DNA of 64,000 nucleotides, taken from NCBI RefSeq assembly GCF_022808175.1, contig NZ_JALGBX010000018.1, forward strand, positions 147,607 through 211,606. The letters are read 5' to 3'. Origin of the DNA: Streptomyces sp. AP-93. GTDB taxonomy: Bacteria; Actinomycetota; Actinomycetes; Streptomycetales; Streptomycetaceae. Shown here piece by piece: positions 1 through 10,206 of the stretch (the first letter of the stretch is position 1; each line of letters begins with the position of its first letter). Under the pieces are notes generated by a model. The model was not told the DNA's origin. It made no database searches and saw nothing but the letters and a program-made list of their open reading frames with translations. A program made the position numbers and the translations under genes.

Positions 1-2
1 CA

Positions 3-983
3 CTGAGCGCCGTCGACGAGAGGGAACTCCGCGCGGACGGCATCCTGCACGACAGGGTCGCCCTCACGGCGAGCCGACTCGACCCGTGGGACCTGGAACC
101 GCTGGTCCCGCTGCTGCTGGAATGGTGGGAGCACGACCCGCCGGCCGGCAGCTCCGCAGCCGGGCAGGCGTTGCGCCGGGTCCCCGCCGACGTACTGGCG
201 CAGTGCCTCGGCGACCGCCTCGGCGCCGGCGCCTGGGGGTTCCTCGACCTGCTCGGCGGGCGTCCCCTGCTGCGCACCCCCGCGCTCACGGAGACCTGCC
301 GCCGGCTGCGCGCCGAAGGACGCGACGCCCTCGCGGACAGCCTGCTCCTCGTAGACGGTCCGCTGCGCCGCCCTGGCACCGTACGGCAGGATGCCGCCGC
401 GCTGGCAGCACCCCGCGACCGTGGCCCGGCCGCGTCGGCGGGGGCGTCACAACCCCGGTCCCGCCAGGAACTGTTGGATCTGGCACGGACCGGCGACCCG
501 GTGTGGATACGCCACGCGCTCACGCGACTGTCCGAGGGACACACCGGCCCGGACCCCGACCAGGACCCCGGCCTACGGGACCTGATCGGCGAGTTGCTGC
601 GTCACCCCAAGCCCAAGGTCCGCCTGCACGCCCACCGCACCTCGCGGGCCATGCTCGACCGGCAGACCCACCTGCACCACACGGCGATCCTGCTGGACGA
701 CCCCCAGCCGGACCTGGTGCGCGCGGCCATCCGTACCCTCTGCCACGCGACCTGGGTCCCCGCGATCCCCGCGCTGACGGGATTGCTGGAGCACCCGCAC
801 CCCGTCGTCCGCAGGGCTGCGGCCGACGGACTCGTCGCCATGGGCACGTCGGCGATCCCGGCACTCAGACACGTCACCGTCCACGCCCGCCCCGACAAGC
901 GGTCCCGCTACGCGGAGATCCTCGAACGGATCACGCCCCACCCGGCTCACGACAGCCCGGCTACGGTGGCCACGGGCGGCTGA
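3..983 (+). CDS. HEAT-like repeat protein, 5' end outside window
   Basis: The frame is open from the first bases of the window, so the true start lies upstream. What is visible (326 residues) is helical and rich in Leu, Ala, Arg and His. Its C-terminal half has HEAT-like helical pairs, for example the stretches around LLRHPKPKVRLHAH and LLEHPHPVVRRAAADGL, each a helix ending in a 'P-x-VR' turn. HEAT repeats form protein-interaction solenoids. No enzymatic motif is seen, so partner and role are unknown. It converges with the crotonase gene at 1044 across a strong hairpin. An internal ATG at 171 was not chosen because the coding character continues upstream of it. Confidence 0.7.
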   Translation: MSAVDERELRADGILHDRVALTASRLDPWDLEPLVPLLLEWWEHDPPAGSSAAGQALRRVPADVLAQCLGDRLGAGAWGFLDLLGGRPLLRTPALTETCRRLRAEGRDALADSLLLVDGPLRRPGTVRQDAAALAAPRDRGPAASAGASQPRSRQELLDLARTGDPVWIRHALTRLSEGHTGPDPDQDPGLRDLIGELLRHPKPKVRLHAHRTSRAMLDRQTHLHHTAILLDDPQPDLVRAAIRTLCHATWVPAIPALTGLLEHPHPVVRRAAADGLVAMGTSAIPALRHVTVHARPDKRSRYAEILERITPHPAHDSPATVATGG

Positions 984-1002
984 CACCGACGAAGGCGACG
1001 GA

Positions 1003-1037
1003 GGGGGCGGGCCCCGGTGATACCGGGGTCCGTCCCT
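1003..1037. terminator. hairpin between convergent genes
   Basis: An inverted repeat has arms 1003-1018 and 1022-1037, with the core CCCCGGT/ACCGGGG paired around a 3-base loop. The pairing extends outward to about 16 pairs if G-U wobbles are allowed. It sits between the stop codons of two convergent genes and fits a bidirectional terminator without a U tract, as is usual in Streptomyces. Confidence 0.7.
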
Positions 1038-1043
1038 CCCCGA

Positions 1044-1889
1044 TCAGCCGCGTGTGTGCTGGTGGAGGGTGGCTGCCAGGAGGTGGGAGTCGAGCAGGGA
1101 GACGTCCGCCGTCCTGTCTGCCCGTGCGTAGCCGGCCATCATCCGTTTGGTCAGGACGAGCGCTTCGGGGGAGCGCCGGGCGAGGGGCCCGATCCAGGAA
1201 TCGACCACCTTGTCCAACTGGTCGAGCGGGGCGGTCTTGTGGAGCAGACCGATCCGGTGGGCCGTGTCGGCGTCGAAGACGTCGCAGGTGAGCAGGAGTT
1301 CGCGAATCCTGGAGGTGCCGGCCTCGGAGACCAGGCGTCCCATGGCCCCGCCCCAGGCGGGCGGCAGCCCTATGCCGACCTCCGGCATGCGAAAGCGACT
1401 GGTGTCGGCGCCGGCGCGCAGATCGCAGAAGGAGGCGAGGGCGAGGCCCGCGCCGATGACCCGCCCGTGCAGCCGGGCGATGGTGACCGCGTGGGTGTTC
1501 TCCAGGGCCTGGCACAGGCGGTGTGCCTTGTCGGCGATGCGCCGCAGGCCCACGCCGGACGGATCGGCGGCCAAGGCCTCCTGGTACTCGCCGCGGTCGG
1601 CGCCCAGGCAGAAGTCCGAACCCAGTGACGACAGCGTCAGGATCCGGACGTCGGGTCTCTCGTGGAGCTCGTCGAGCAGGGTGATGAGATCGTCGAGGAC
1701 CGTGGTGTCCAACGTGTCGTCCTGCCCCCAGGGGTTGAGGCGGACGTGCAGGACGGGGCCGTCCTGGTCGGTGCGTATCGCCTTGGGAGCGGTCCGGACG
1801 TACGCGGGGACGTGCGCGGGGACGGGGGAGGGGGAGGGGGAGGGGGAGGGGGAGGAAATGAGGGTGGGGACGGGGGTGGAGTCGGTCAT
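1044..1889 (-). CDS. crotonase-fold protein (enoyl-CoA hydratase/isomerase family)
   Basis: This 281-residue protein has the crotonase fold. Visible features are the oxyanion-hole region GSDFCLGADRGEY, the second turn HGRVIGAGLALASFCDLRAG and the MPEVGIGLPPAWGG segment typical of CoA-ester hydratases and isomerases. About 40 N-terminal residues are an extra low-complexity tail containing a Ser-Pro repeat. The start ATG at 1889 overlaps the stop of the P450 at 1886 (ATGA), so the two are translationally coupled and probably act on the same substrate. The normal catalytic Glu pair is not obvious, so the reaction (hydration, isomerisation or other) cannot be assigned. Confidence 0.85.
   Translation of the reverse strand: MTDSTPVPTLISSPSPSPSPSPVPAHVPAYVRTAPKAIRTDQDGPVLHVRLNPWGQDDTLDTTVLDDLITLLDELHERPDVRILTLSSLGSDFCLGADRGEYQEALAADPSGVGLRRIADKAHRLCQALENTHAVTIARLHGRVIGAGLALASFCDLRAGADTSRFRMPEVGIGLPPAWGGAMGRLVSEAGTSRIRELLLTCDVFDADTAHRIGLLHKTAPLDQLDKVVDSWIGPLARRSPEALVLTKRMMAGYARADRTADVSLLDSHLLAATLHQHTRG
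1824..1853. repeat. hexanucleotide microsatellite, 5 x GGGGGA
   Basis: Five perfect copies of GGGGGA lie in the 5' part of the crotonase gene. On the coding strand they encode alternating Ser-Pro. A perfect 6-bp unit can expand or contract without a frameshift, so the length of the tail may differ between strains. Confidence 0.9.
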
Positions 1890-3133
1890 GCGAGTGCTAC
1901 GTCCAGGTTCAGGAGTCGCCGGAACGCCACGCGGGGCGCCATCGACGGGGGGCGTACGAGGGTCAGGCGGGGGAGGCGCTGGACCAGTTGGTGGAGAAGG
2001 GTCTGGGCTTCGACGCGGGCCAGCGGCGCGCCGAGGCAGTAGTGGATGCCGCCGCTGAACGCGAGGTGGTCGGGGGCGCGTTCGGGGTCGAACCGGTCCG
2101 GGTCGCGGTGCCGGGACGGGTCCCTGTGCGCCGCTCCGATCATGAGGTGGACCATCTCGTCGCGGCGGATCTCGAAGCCGCCCACCACGGAGTCCTGCGA
2201 TGCGACCCTGCTGATCACGTGGGTGGGCGGGTCGTAGCGGAGGGTCTCCTCCACGAACCCGGGCACGAGGTCCGGGTTGTCGGCGACCACGGCCCAGCGG
2301 TCCGGGCTTTCGACGAGCCGGAGCACCATCGTCGAGAGGAGGGTCGCGGTGGTTTCCAGGGCGGCCAGCAGGACGAACAACACCAGGTGGTAGACGGCTT
2401 CGTCGGCCTTGTCCCGGTCGGGCTCGATCGCGTCCCACGCCTGGATCCACCGGCTGACGGGGTCGTCACCGGGGCGGGAGCGCCGGTCACGCACGAGGTC
2501 CGTGAAATACGTGCGGAGTTCGGCCGTGGCCGCGTCGGACAGTGCCAGTTGGCTGGCCGACGGCAGCAGCTCCTGGGTGAATACCTGATCGTGTGTCAAT
2601 TCCCGGAGCCTCGGCCAGTCGGCCTGCGGAAGTCCGAGCCAGTCTCCTATGGTGGCCACCGGCAGCTCCTCGCAGACAAGCTGCGAGAAGTCCGCCTCGC
2701 CGGTGCGTATTCGCTCCGTGAAGGCGTCGAGGAGTAGATCCGCGGTCCCCTTCACGTTGCGGCCGATGCGTTCCACGGTGCCGCGGTCGAACGTGCCCGC
2801 CGCCCGCCGAACCCTGGTGTGGTCCGGGGGGTTGAGCGCGGCGAGCGTGTTGCCCATCTCGCGCGAGGAGGGCGCGTTCCAGCGGGTCCCGGCGCCCTGT
2901 CGCTCCCGCCATGCCCGGTCGGGCTCCAGCCATTGACGGCTGCGCAGGATCTGGTCGCAGGCGGCGAAGCCCGTTATGGCGAAACCGCCCCAGGGCGCGG
3001 GCACCACCTCGCCCCGCGCGAGGAGTTCGTCGTAGATGGGGAAGGGGTCGGCCTGCCCTCTGGCCGTCCGTAGACGGGAGAAGAGGGAGGCGGACGCCCG
3101 GCGGTCGTACGTCGGGATCGTGGCAACGCCCAT
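1886..3133 (-). CDS. cytochrome P450 (conservon-linked)
   Basis: This is a 415-residue class I bacterial P450. It has the I-helix segment LAALETTATLL, an intact K-helix ExxR (VEETLRYDPP) and the haem-binding loop FSGGIHYCLGAPLAR with the proximal Cys. The ATG at 3133 was chosen because AAGGAG lies 8-9 bases upstream; an ATG 36 bases further up has no ribosome site. It lies directly downstream of the conservon P450, and in Streptomyces CYP157-type genes are often followed by a second, conventional P450 of the CYP154 type. Subfamily cannot be assigned by eye. The following crotonase gene is coupled by ATGA. Substrate is unknown. Confidence 0.92.
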   Translation of the reverse strand: MGVATIPTYDRRASASLFSRLRTARGQADPFPIYDELLARGEVVPAPWGGFAITGFAACDQILRSRQWLEPDRAWRERQGAGTRWNAPSSREMGNTLAALNPPDHTRVRRAAGTFDRGTVERIGRNVKGTADLLLDAFTERIRTGEADFSQLVCEELPVATIGDWLGLPQADWPRLRELTHDQVFTQELLPSASQLALSDAATAELRTYFTDLVRDRRSRPGDDPVSRWIQAWDAIEPDRDKADEAVYHLVLFVLLAALETTATLLSTMVLRLVESPDRWAVVADNPDLVPGFVEETLRYDPPTHVISRVASQDSVVGGFEIRRDEMVHLMIGAAHRDPSRHRDPDRFDPERAPDHLAFSGGIHYCLGAPLARVEAQTLLHQLVQRLPRLTLVRPPSMAPRVAFRRLLNLDVALA

Positions 3134-3245
3134 ATGGCGGCTCCTTTCTGAGAACCAGCCGCCATGCATACCCGCATGATCATTAGGGCATCCGCTACCA
3201 CTGAGTACTCAGGATGTTACTAGAATCACATCCTCCTCTTAGCTC
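3134..3245 (-). promoter_or_regulatory. spacer between cvnE and second P450 with palindrome
   Basis: This 112-bp gap separates the two P450 genes. It contains a perfect 12-bp palindrome, CTGAGTACTCAG, at 3201-3212 and is AT-richer than its surroundings. It may hold a secondary promoter and operator for the second P450 and crotonase pair. The ribosome site AAGGAG lies close to 3133. The palindrome resembles TetR-type operator cores, but no dedicated regulator is adjacent. Confidence 0.4.
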
Positions 3246-4634
3246 CTACTCGCCCCTGGTCCAGGCCAGGAAGCGGCTGAACAGGCCGCCCTTGGGCTGC
3301 GGTGCGGCACCGGTGTTCGTACGCGAGGGGCCGGTGTCGGCGGGGGAGGCGGCGGCCGTCTGCTGCTGAGGCGCCCAGCCCGCGTTCGATCCGGCCGGTC
3401 CGCCAGGCACGGCCGCATGGTGAACGGTCCTCGGGGTGAAACGGATCGGGAGGGTGACCAGCGAGCGGCTCCACGGACTCGGCGCCCAGGTGAGCGACTT
3501 GAAGGGGACCCGCAGCTCGACGTCGTGAAGCTGGTTGAGCAGCGTCTCGACGGCGGTCACGGCCATCATAAAGGCCGGGTCCTTGGCGGGGCAGGCGTGC
3601 GGGCCCGCTCCGAACGCCAAGTGCGCCTTGGCGCTGAGCTGTTCGCGGTGCTCCGTCAGCTTCGGGTCGGTGTTGGCCGCGGCGAACGAGACGAGCACCG
3701 GGTCGTTGGCGCGGATCAGCCTGCCGCCGAGCTCCACGTCGTGAGTCGGGTAGTGCGCCGCGTAGTTGGCGATCGGCGCGTAGTTCCAGAGCGTCTGGGA
3801 GACCGCGTCCTCGACCGGCAGGCCGCCCTGCCATTCCTCGCCGAGGTACAGGGCGCTGCTGGTGCCGATGGCCGCGGCCAGCGGCGCGGTGCCGCCGGAG
3901 AGCAGGGTGACCAGCTGGTGCAGCACCTCCTCGTCGCTCAGTTGGGCCGAGTGCTCCATCAGACGCGTCGTCAGGTCGTCGGTCGGGCGCCGGCGCTTGA
4001 GGGCGATCAGCTCGGTGAGCGCCCCGCCGAGCACCTCGTCGGCGCCGGGTGTTCCCTCGAAGATGCCGCTGATGCCGGCGATCACGCGGTCGCCGATCTC
4101 GGGCGGGCAGCCGAACAGGTCGCTGAAGACCAGCAGGGGCAGCGGCTGGGCGTACTCGGCCATCAGCTCCGCCTGGCCGCGGATGTCGGTACTGAACTGG
4201 CTGATCAGGTAGTTGGCGGACTGCTGCGTCTGCCTGATGAGCTGGTGCTCGTTGACCGTGGCGAGACTGTCGGTGACGGCGCGCCGCAGCCGGGCATGTG
4301 CCGCGCCGTCGCTGAAGAGCGCGTTGGGGCGGTACCCCATCATGGGCAGTGCCGGGCTGTCGGCCGGTACGCGGCCTTCGCCCAGGGCATTCCAGCGGCG
4401 GGAGTCGCGCACGAAGGAGGCGGGGTTCTGCAGGACGTACAGAGCGGCGTCGTAGCTCGTGACGAGCTCGACCTGGACGTCGGGGGCGATGTCCACGGGT
4501 GCACTGGGACCGTACTGACGCAGCTCTGCGTAGTGGCTGTCGGGGTCGGCCCCGAACGGGGGGCCGAACATCTGGACGTTCCCGTGCGCGGGGCACCCGG
4601 GGGGTATCTCCTGCGGGTCACGTGGCTGTTGCAT
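3246..4634 (-). CDS. cvnE: conservon P450, CYP157-like without ExxR
   Basis: This 462-residue P450-fold protein keeps the haem-loop Cys in FGAGPHACPAKDPA. The K-helix, normally ExxR, reads SQTLWNYAP, so both the Glu and the Arg are missing. Loss of ExxR is known for the Streptomyces CYP157 family, whose genes sit as the fifth member of conservons. A C-terminal tail of about 70 residues rich in Pro, Ala, Gln and Thr follows the domain. It is the last conservon gene, starting 10 bases after cvnD stops. Its catalytic competence is uncertain; it could act as a haem-binding signalling partner of the cvn complex. Confidence 0.9.
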   Translation of the reverse strand: MQQPRDPQEIPPGCPAHGNVQMFGPPFGADPDSHYAELRQYGPSAPVDIAPDVQVELVTSYDAALYVLQNPASFVRDSRRWNALGEGRVPADSPALPMMGYRPNALFSDGAAHARLRRAVTDSLATVNEHQLIRQTQQSANYLISQFSTDIRGQAELMAEYAQPLPLLVFSDLFGCPPEIGDRVIAGISGIFEGTPGADEVLGGALTELIALKRRRPTDDLTTRLMEHSAQLSDEEVLHQLVTLLSGGTAPLAAAIGTSSALYLGEEWQGGLPVEDAVSQTLWNYAPIANYAAHYPTHDVELGGRLIRANDPVLVSFAAANTDPKLTEHREQLSAKAHLAFGAGPHACPAKDPAFMMAVTAVETLLNQLHDVELRVPFKSLTWAPSPWSRSLVTLPIRFTPRTVHHAAVPGGPAGSNAGWAPQQQTAAASPADTGPSRTNTGAAPQPKGGLFSRFLAWTRGE

Positions 4635-4644
4635 TCCGGCGCTC

Positions 4645-5205
4645 CTAGCCGAGTTGGGACATGAGGTGTTTCACGAGGGTGATGAGGGCCCGCGCGGAGG
4701 AGTTCTGGTCCCGTACGTCGCACTCCACGACAGGGGTCTCGGCGGTGAGGTTCAGGGCCTCGTGGACCTCGTCGAGCGGGTAGTGCGTGGTGCCCTCGAA
4801 GTGGTTCACCGCGATGGCGTACGTCAGGCCGAAACGCTCGACGAGGTCCAGGACGGGGAACGACTCGTGCAGCCGCTCCGGGTCGACGAGCACCAGCGCG
4901 CCCAATGCGCCCCGCGAGAGCTCCTCCCACATCTCCTTGAAGCGCTCCTGGCCGGGCGTACCGAAGAGGTAGAGCACCAGGGTGTCGCTCAGGGTGAGCC
5001 GGCCGAAGTCCATGGCGACGGTGGTGGTCGTCTTGTCGGGCGTGCCCGACAGGTCATCGAAGCCCACGCTGGCTTCGGTGATCTCCTCCTCGGTCCGCAG
5101 GGGCTCGATCTCCGAGAGACTGCCGATGCAGGTGGTCTTGCCGACCCCGAAATGCCCCACGATGAGGATCTTCACCGCGTGGGAGACATCTGGATCCAGG
5201 TACAC
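4645..5205 (-). CDS. cvnD: conservon small GTPase
   Basis: This 186-residue Ras-like GTPase belongs to the MglA/CvnD type. Visible motifs are the P-loop GHFGVGKTT, the G3-like FGTPGQERF and a G4 region VNHFEG in which the Lys of NKxD is replaced. The start is GTG at 5205, three bases after the cvnC stop, so it is coupled to cvnC. In conservons the GTPase works at the membrane with the kinase-like CvnA, the roadblock protein CvnB and CvnC, in a way compared with eukaryotic G-protein systems. Confidence 0.93.
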   Translation of the reverse strand: MYLDPDVSHAVKILIVGHFGVGKTTCIGSLSEIEPLRTEEEITEASVGFDDLSGTPDKTTTTVAMDFGRLTLSDTLVLYLFGTPGQERFKEMWEELSRGALGALVLVDPERLHESFPVLDLVERFGLTYAIAVNHFEGTTHYPLDEVHEALNLTAETPVVECDVRDQNSSARALITLVKHLMSQLG

Positions 5206-5208
5206 GCG

Positions 5209-5593
5209 TTACGCTCCGAATCGATTCTTCAGGCCCTCGAGCACGGCGCTGACCAGTTCTCTGTCGACACGTTCGGCGCGCGGTATCGGTGTCCTCGCGA
5301 GGATGAGACCGTCATCCTCCAACTGCGCCAGCAGGATGCGGACGATGCCCAGGGGCAGGTGCGTGTGCCCTGCCACCTCGGCCACGGACAGGAAGCCCTT
5401 CGCGACCAGGTCCATGACCTGCCCCGCTTCCGGCGACAGCGTGCGCGCCGCGACCTGTCCGTTGTCCACCGCCGCCGTCACGAGCGTCGTGTGCTCGTAC
5501 TCGTGCTCCGGGGGCAGCGCTCGTCCGTTGGTGATCACGAAGAGCGGGACTAATGGAGAGGTCAGTTCCAGCTCTTCGTCCTGTTCGAACCCA

Positions 5594-5601
<8 letters not shown>
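5209..5601 (-). CDS. cvnC: conservon DUF742 protein
   Basis: This 130-residue protein is of the DUF742/CvnC family: an acidic N-terminus, SPLVPLFVITNGRA, a winged-helix-like centre (AGQVMDLVAKGFLSVAEVAGHTHLPLGIVRILLAQL) and a GLKNRF ending. It overlaps the end of cvnB by 8 bases and is followed after 3 bases by cvnD. The family is found almost only in conservons, as a partner of the GTPase; no catalytic residues are known. Confidence 0.93.
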
Positions 5602-6456
<855 letters not shown>

Positions 6457-6460
<4 letters not shown>

Positions 6461-7692
6461 GCCTCTTCGGGCCCTTCGAACGAGGTGGCGTCAAGATTGC
6501 GGCCGGAGAGAGTGCCGCGCTGGAAGGCGCCCAGGCTGCGCCCGGAGGCGCGGCCCGTTTCCCCCGGGGTCCGCGGCGCCGGCGCGGTGGCGTCCGGATC
6601 GGGGACGCTCGCGATGGGCACCTGGCGTGCGCCGCGCTTGGGCAGACCGTGCATGGTGCGCGACGTCGTGCTCTGCGGCGTCACGCTCTGCGTCGCCGTG
6701 GTCTGCGTCGCCGTGGTCTGCGGGGGCCTGCTCTCGGTGACGCGCCGGATCTCGCTGACCGGAGCCTCCTGGACGGGCGGTATCTCCTCCATGGTCCACA
6801 GCTCCTCGGGCAAGAGGACGACGGCCCGGACGCCGCCGTAACGGGAGACTCCGGTGACATCGACCTTGAAACCGTGCTGGCGCGCGATCAGGCCGATGAC
6901 CGGGAAGCCGAACTTCGGCTGGGTCCCGAGCTGCGACAGGCGGGGGGCGACCTCCCCGGAGAGCAGCGCGGTCGCCCGCTGCCGCTCTTCGTCGTTCATG
7001 CTGACGCCGGCGTCGTCGATGACGATGCACAGGTTGTTCTGGACGCGCTGGAACGTCACCTCGATCGGCGCGTCGTGCTGCGAGAAGCTGGCCGCGTTGT
7101 CGAGCAGCTCCGCCACGGCGAGGGCGACGGGCGCGACCGCGGACGCCTTCAGGGCGAGACTGGTCTGCTGCATGATGGCGACCCGGTGGAAGTTGCGGAT
7201 CTGGCCCTGGGCACTGCGCACCACGTCGTAGACGCTGGCGGGCCGGTTGCGACGGCCGAGCGGCGCACCGCACATGACGGCGATGCCCTGAGCCTTGCGC
7301 GCCATCTGGGCGTTGGCGTGGTTCACGTCCAACAGGTCGCTCAGGACGGTGTGTCCGCCGTACTTGCGCTGGATGCCGTCCAGAAGCGTCGTCTGCTCGG
7401 CCGCGAGGCTCTGCAGGAGGCTGGCGGCCCCCTTGAGGACGGCCTTGGTGTTCTCCTCGGCCGCTTCCTTGGCATCGCGGAGGGTGGCGTCCTGCTCGCT
7501 GCGGAACCGCTGCAGCTCGGCGTGCGACGCGTGCAGGTAGCTGTCCGCCGTGAGCAGTTGGTGCCTCAGCTCGGCCTCGGTGTGCTCTTTCTTCGCCCCC
7601 AGTGCTCTGTTGCGGGCGACCAGTGCCGCGACCGCGGCAACGGCTATCGCCGCCACCGCAACCAGGCACCACACAAGTGCGTCTCGATTCAT
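6457..7692 (-). CDS. cvnA: conservon sensor histidine kinase-like ATPase
   Basis: This is a 411-residue membrane protein. One N-terminal transmembrane helix (residues about 6-30) is followed by a long helical linker and a histidine-kinase-type ATPase domain with the N-box ALAVAELLDNAASFS and a G1-like VIDDAGVSMN. A Gln/Thr repeat region (TTATQTTATQ) and a Pro-rich tail follow. It is short for a CvnA: the large extracellular sensor region of many family members is absent. The ATG at 7692 was chosen over an in-frame start 26 codons upstream because GGGAAAGG precedes it and the hydrophobic helix follows directly. It is the first gene of the conservon operon. Confidence 0.9.
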
Positions 7693-8204
7693 GGAAACCT
7701 TTCCCGGCGCGTGCCATGCGGACGGCTGCAGATACACCTCGCGAGGCCCCGCAACACAGCTGATCGGCACGGTTCACCTGCTGTTATGCGGAGAGCATGC
7801 CGCCGATCCAAATCAGCATCTGCGCCGAAATGGAACAAGATCACAGATGCCGGGATGCTATCACCGGATCTTCGCCCTCTCGGACGCCCGCTACTGCACG
7901 GTATCTCCCCAACCAGGCTGCCACAGGGGCGGGTTGACTTGGCCTTTCAGCCCTCTGCTTCCGTCGGCGGCCGCCCCTCTCGCAACCGATTCGTTAAGCA
8001 GTTCTTCACGAGAGGAGGGGCGATCTCTCACATCTGTCCGACGATGCACCGCCAACCGAACCCCTGGGCGGGCAGGGCCTCACCGGCAGGTTGCGGCGCC
8101 CGGCATTGGCTCGTGATCGATTCTCGGCCTGGCGGCGTGATTTCGCTCTTTCGCCCGCCGCGACCGTGCGGCTTCTCCTGGCCCGTGCGCCAACTCATGG
8201 GGAG
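7693..8204. other. 512-bp intergenic region upstream of the conservon
   Basis: No gene is supported here. The region should contain the conservon promoter (leftward, near 7700-7850) and the end of the helix-turn-helix gene. An imperfect inverted repeat, gcccctctcg at 7973-7982 and its partner at 8009-8021 with a 3-base bulge, could be the terminator of the gene at 8205. No convincing promoter hexamers were identified. Confidence 0.5.
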
Positions 8205-9764
8205 TCACCTGCCGTCCGCCGCATCCTCCCGTTCGTGGTGCGGGTACGCCCGGGCGCGTTTCCCCTGGTACGAACGCACGTCGGCGCCGCGGCCCGTCGC
8301 CTCGATCCGGTTCAGCAGCTCCGCGGCCGCTTGGGCCGTCCTGGGCGAAGAGTTGAGGGTGTCGAGGAAGTCCAGCAGGGTCCTCATCGGTGCCGCGGCC
8401 ATGTGTTCCAGCAGTGCGCGCCGCCGGTCCTGGGGGAGCGTCATCAGGTCGGCGCCGAAGGACTGCCCCAGGCCCGCTGCGTGGACGTTCCTCATCAGGT
8501 GTCCCAACGGGGCACGGACGAGGCGCTCGTCACCGCGGTGCGCGAGCTCCGCCAGGACAGCGACGAGGCGATCGGGAAGCCGGTAGGCAGCTGCGGCCGT
8601 CGACAGGCTCGGCAGGACGGACGCGTCTTCGTCGGCCAGGAGCGAGATCACCTCCAGCACCTCGACGGCAGGTCGGTCCGTCTGTACGAGGCACACCAGG
8701 ACGTCGTCCGCCGCGGGCCACGTCCCGCCGTGCCAGTGGCGGTGCAGCACGGCCAGCTCGGGCACGGACCGGAACCGGGCGGCGCACCGGACGAGATGGG
8801 ACCTGAAGGCGGCGTGGAACGGCCCCTGCGGCATCACGTCACCGATCTCCGTGACCACGCCGATGGGCCGGGACTGCGCGACGTCCCGGAGCAAGGACTC
8901 CCCCCTGGAACGCTCACCCGCGTCCCCGAGCCATTGCAGCACCACCACGATCTCCGCGGCCGGACGTTCCCAGGCCACGTCGGCCAGCTCGCGGCCCAGC
9001 GTGCGTACGTCACCGCCGGACCGGAAACCGTCAAGGCGCGCCAGCAGCACCCCGATCGGCCCGCCACCGTCCCGGTGGAGCCCGGCCAGTTCCTCTTCCA
9101 TGGCCAGTACCCGGTCCTCCAAGCCCCGGCACCGGGTCTCCGCATCGGCCCGCAGGGCGGAGGTGTCGGCCAGATCGGTGCGGAGCTTCGTGATCTCGGC
9201 CAGGAGGGCGTCGCGGACGGAGGCGTGGTCGTCGAGCGCGATGCGGAGCTCGACCTCGCGGCGGGTGGCGGCGGTCAGGTCCGCCGACCAGTCGCGTTGG
9301 AGGGAGTCGAGTTCACCCCTCACGGACAGGACCTCGGACTCGCGCTTCGCCAACAGGTCGTGCAGCGCCTCCTCCTGACGGGTCAGGCGGGCGATCGTGC
9401 GCTGGGAGCGCATCATCTCCTGGCGGAGGCTTTCCAGTTCGTACCCGGCGGGATCGGTGGCCCGCAGGGCCGTCAGGCGTTGCCGGTGGATCTCGGCCCT
9501 GACCTCCTCCTTGAGAGGGCTGCCGAGCTTGTGCTCCGCCTCGCGGATGAGGCGGCCGATGAAGTCCTTGGTGGCGAGCCGGCGTCCGCGCAGGAAGCGG
9601 GAGACGGTGCCGGGGTCCAGGGAAACGCGGACCGCGTACGCCTCCTGTGAGATGCCCAGGGTCTTGAACAGGTCTGTCAACGTCTTGCCGAGGGCCGCAA
9701 CCTCCGGCGTATCGCCCCGCTCGGTCGCGGACGAACTCGCAGCTGAGCGGGCCATCTCCGGCAT
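8205..9764 (-). CDS. helix-turn-helix protein with coiled coil and helical C-terminal region
   Basis: This 519-residue soluble protein has an XRE-like helix-turn-helix near residues 28-70 (GISQEAYAVRVSLDPGTVSRFLRGRRLA). A coiled coil of about 150 residues, rich in Glu, Arg and Leu, follows. The C-terminal half is helical and repeat-like, with segments such as RLVAVLAELAHRGDERLVRAPLG. The ATG at 9764 has GGGGAGG just upstream. Proteins with this order of parts are common in Streptomyces but have no assigned role; a regulator that senses through its helical region is a guess. It is divergent from the small membrane protein at 9878. Confidence 0.8.
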   Translation of the reverse strand: MPEMARSAASSSATERGDTPEVAALGKTLTDLFKTLGISQEAYAVRVSLDPGTVSRFLRGRRLATKDFIGRLIREAEHKLGSPLKEEVRAEIHRQRLTALRATDPAGYELESLRQEMMRSQRTIARLTRQEEALHDLLAKRESEVLSVRGELDSLQRDWSADLTAATRREVELRIALDDHASVRDALLAEITKLRTDLADTSALRADAETRCRGLEDRVLAMEEELAGLHRDGGGPIGVLLARLDGFRSGGDVRTLGRELADVAWERPAAEIVVVLQWLGDAGERSRGESLLRDVAQSRPIGVVTEIGDVMPQGPFHAAFRSHLVRCAARFRSVPELAVLHRHWHGGTWPAADDVLVCLVQTDRPAVEVLEVISLLADEDASVLPSLSTAAAAYRLPDRLVAVLAELAHRGDERLVRAPLGHLMRNVHAAGLGQSFGADLMTLPQDRRRALLEHMAAAPMRTLLDFLDTLNSSPRTAQAAAELLNRIEATGRGADVRSYQGKRARAYPHHEREDAADGR

Positions 9765-9877
9765 CTCGGCCTCCCCGTGCCTTGCACCCGTACTGGCAAG
9801 CCTTGCGGCTGTCGCAGCCTATCCGGCCCTCCCCAGGCTGGGGTCGTCAATCAGCCGCTCCTGGAAGGACTCCGCCC

Positions 9878-10102
9878 ATGGCCACCGCCGTATGGACCTC
9901 TGCCGTCGCCGGCGCCGGATGGGCCGCTCGGGTGCTCATCGTCGGGCTCGCGCTCGTGCCCGTCGTCATCGTGACGCTCGCCTGCGTGCCCGCACTGCTG
10001 GTACTGCCGTTCTCCCGGCGCCGCAGCGCACATGCCACCGCCATCGTGCGACAGCTGATCGCCTGGACCCGGGGGCTGCTGCTCACGAGCCGGGAGCGGT
10101 GA
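9878..10102 (+). CDS. small membrane protein
   Basis: This 74-residue protein has one strongly hydrophobic span (about residues 17-44, with VLIVGLALVPVVIVTLACVP) and a basic C-terminus. The ATG at 9878 is preceded by GGAAGGA at a good distance, which supports it over in-frame codons further upstream. It is divergently arranged with the helix-turn-helix gene at 9764. No family is recognised. Confidence 0.65.
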   Translation: MATAVWTSAVAGAGWAARVLIVGLALVPVVIVTLACVPALLVLPFSRRRSAHATAIVRQLIAWTRGLLLTSRER

Positions 10103-10206
10103 AGTCCCTACGGACACCATGAAGGCAGAGGTCAAGGCTTCAGCCGGACCCGCCGGCGCTTCGCCGACTGAGAGACGTGCGCCCCCGGACCCTGAGGCCG
10201 CCGGAT

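Noticed and set aside
1044..2450. A 468-codon leftward frame that extends the crotonase upstream into the P450 gene
   Set aside because: Residues before 1889 are an off-frame reading of the P450, and the ATGA overlap at 1886-1889 gives a proper start.
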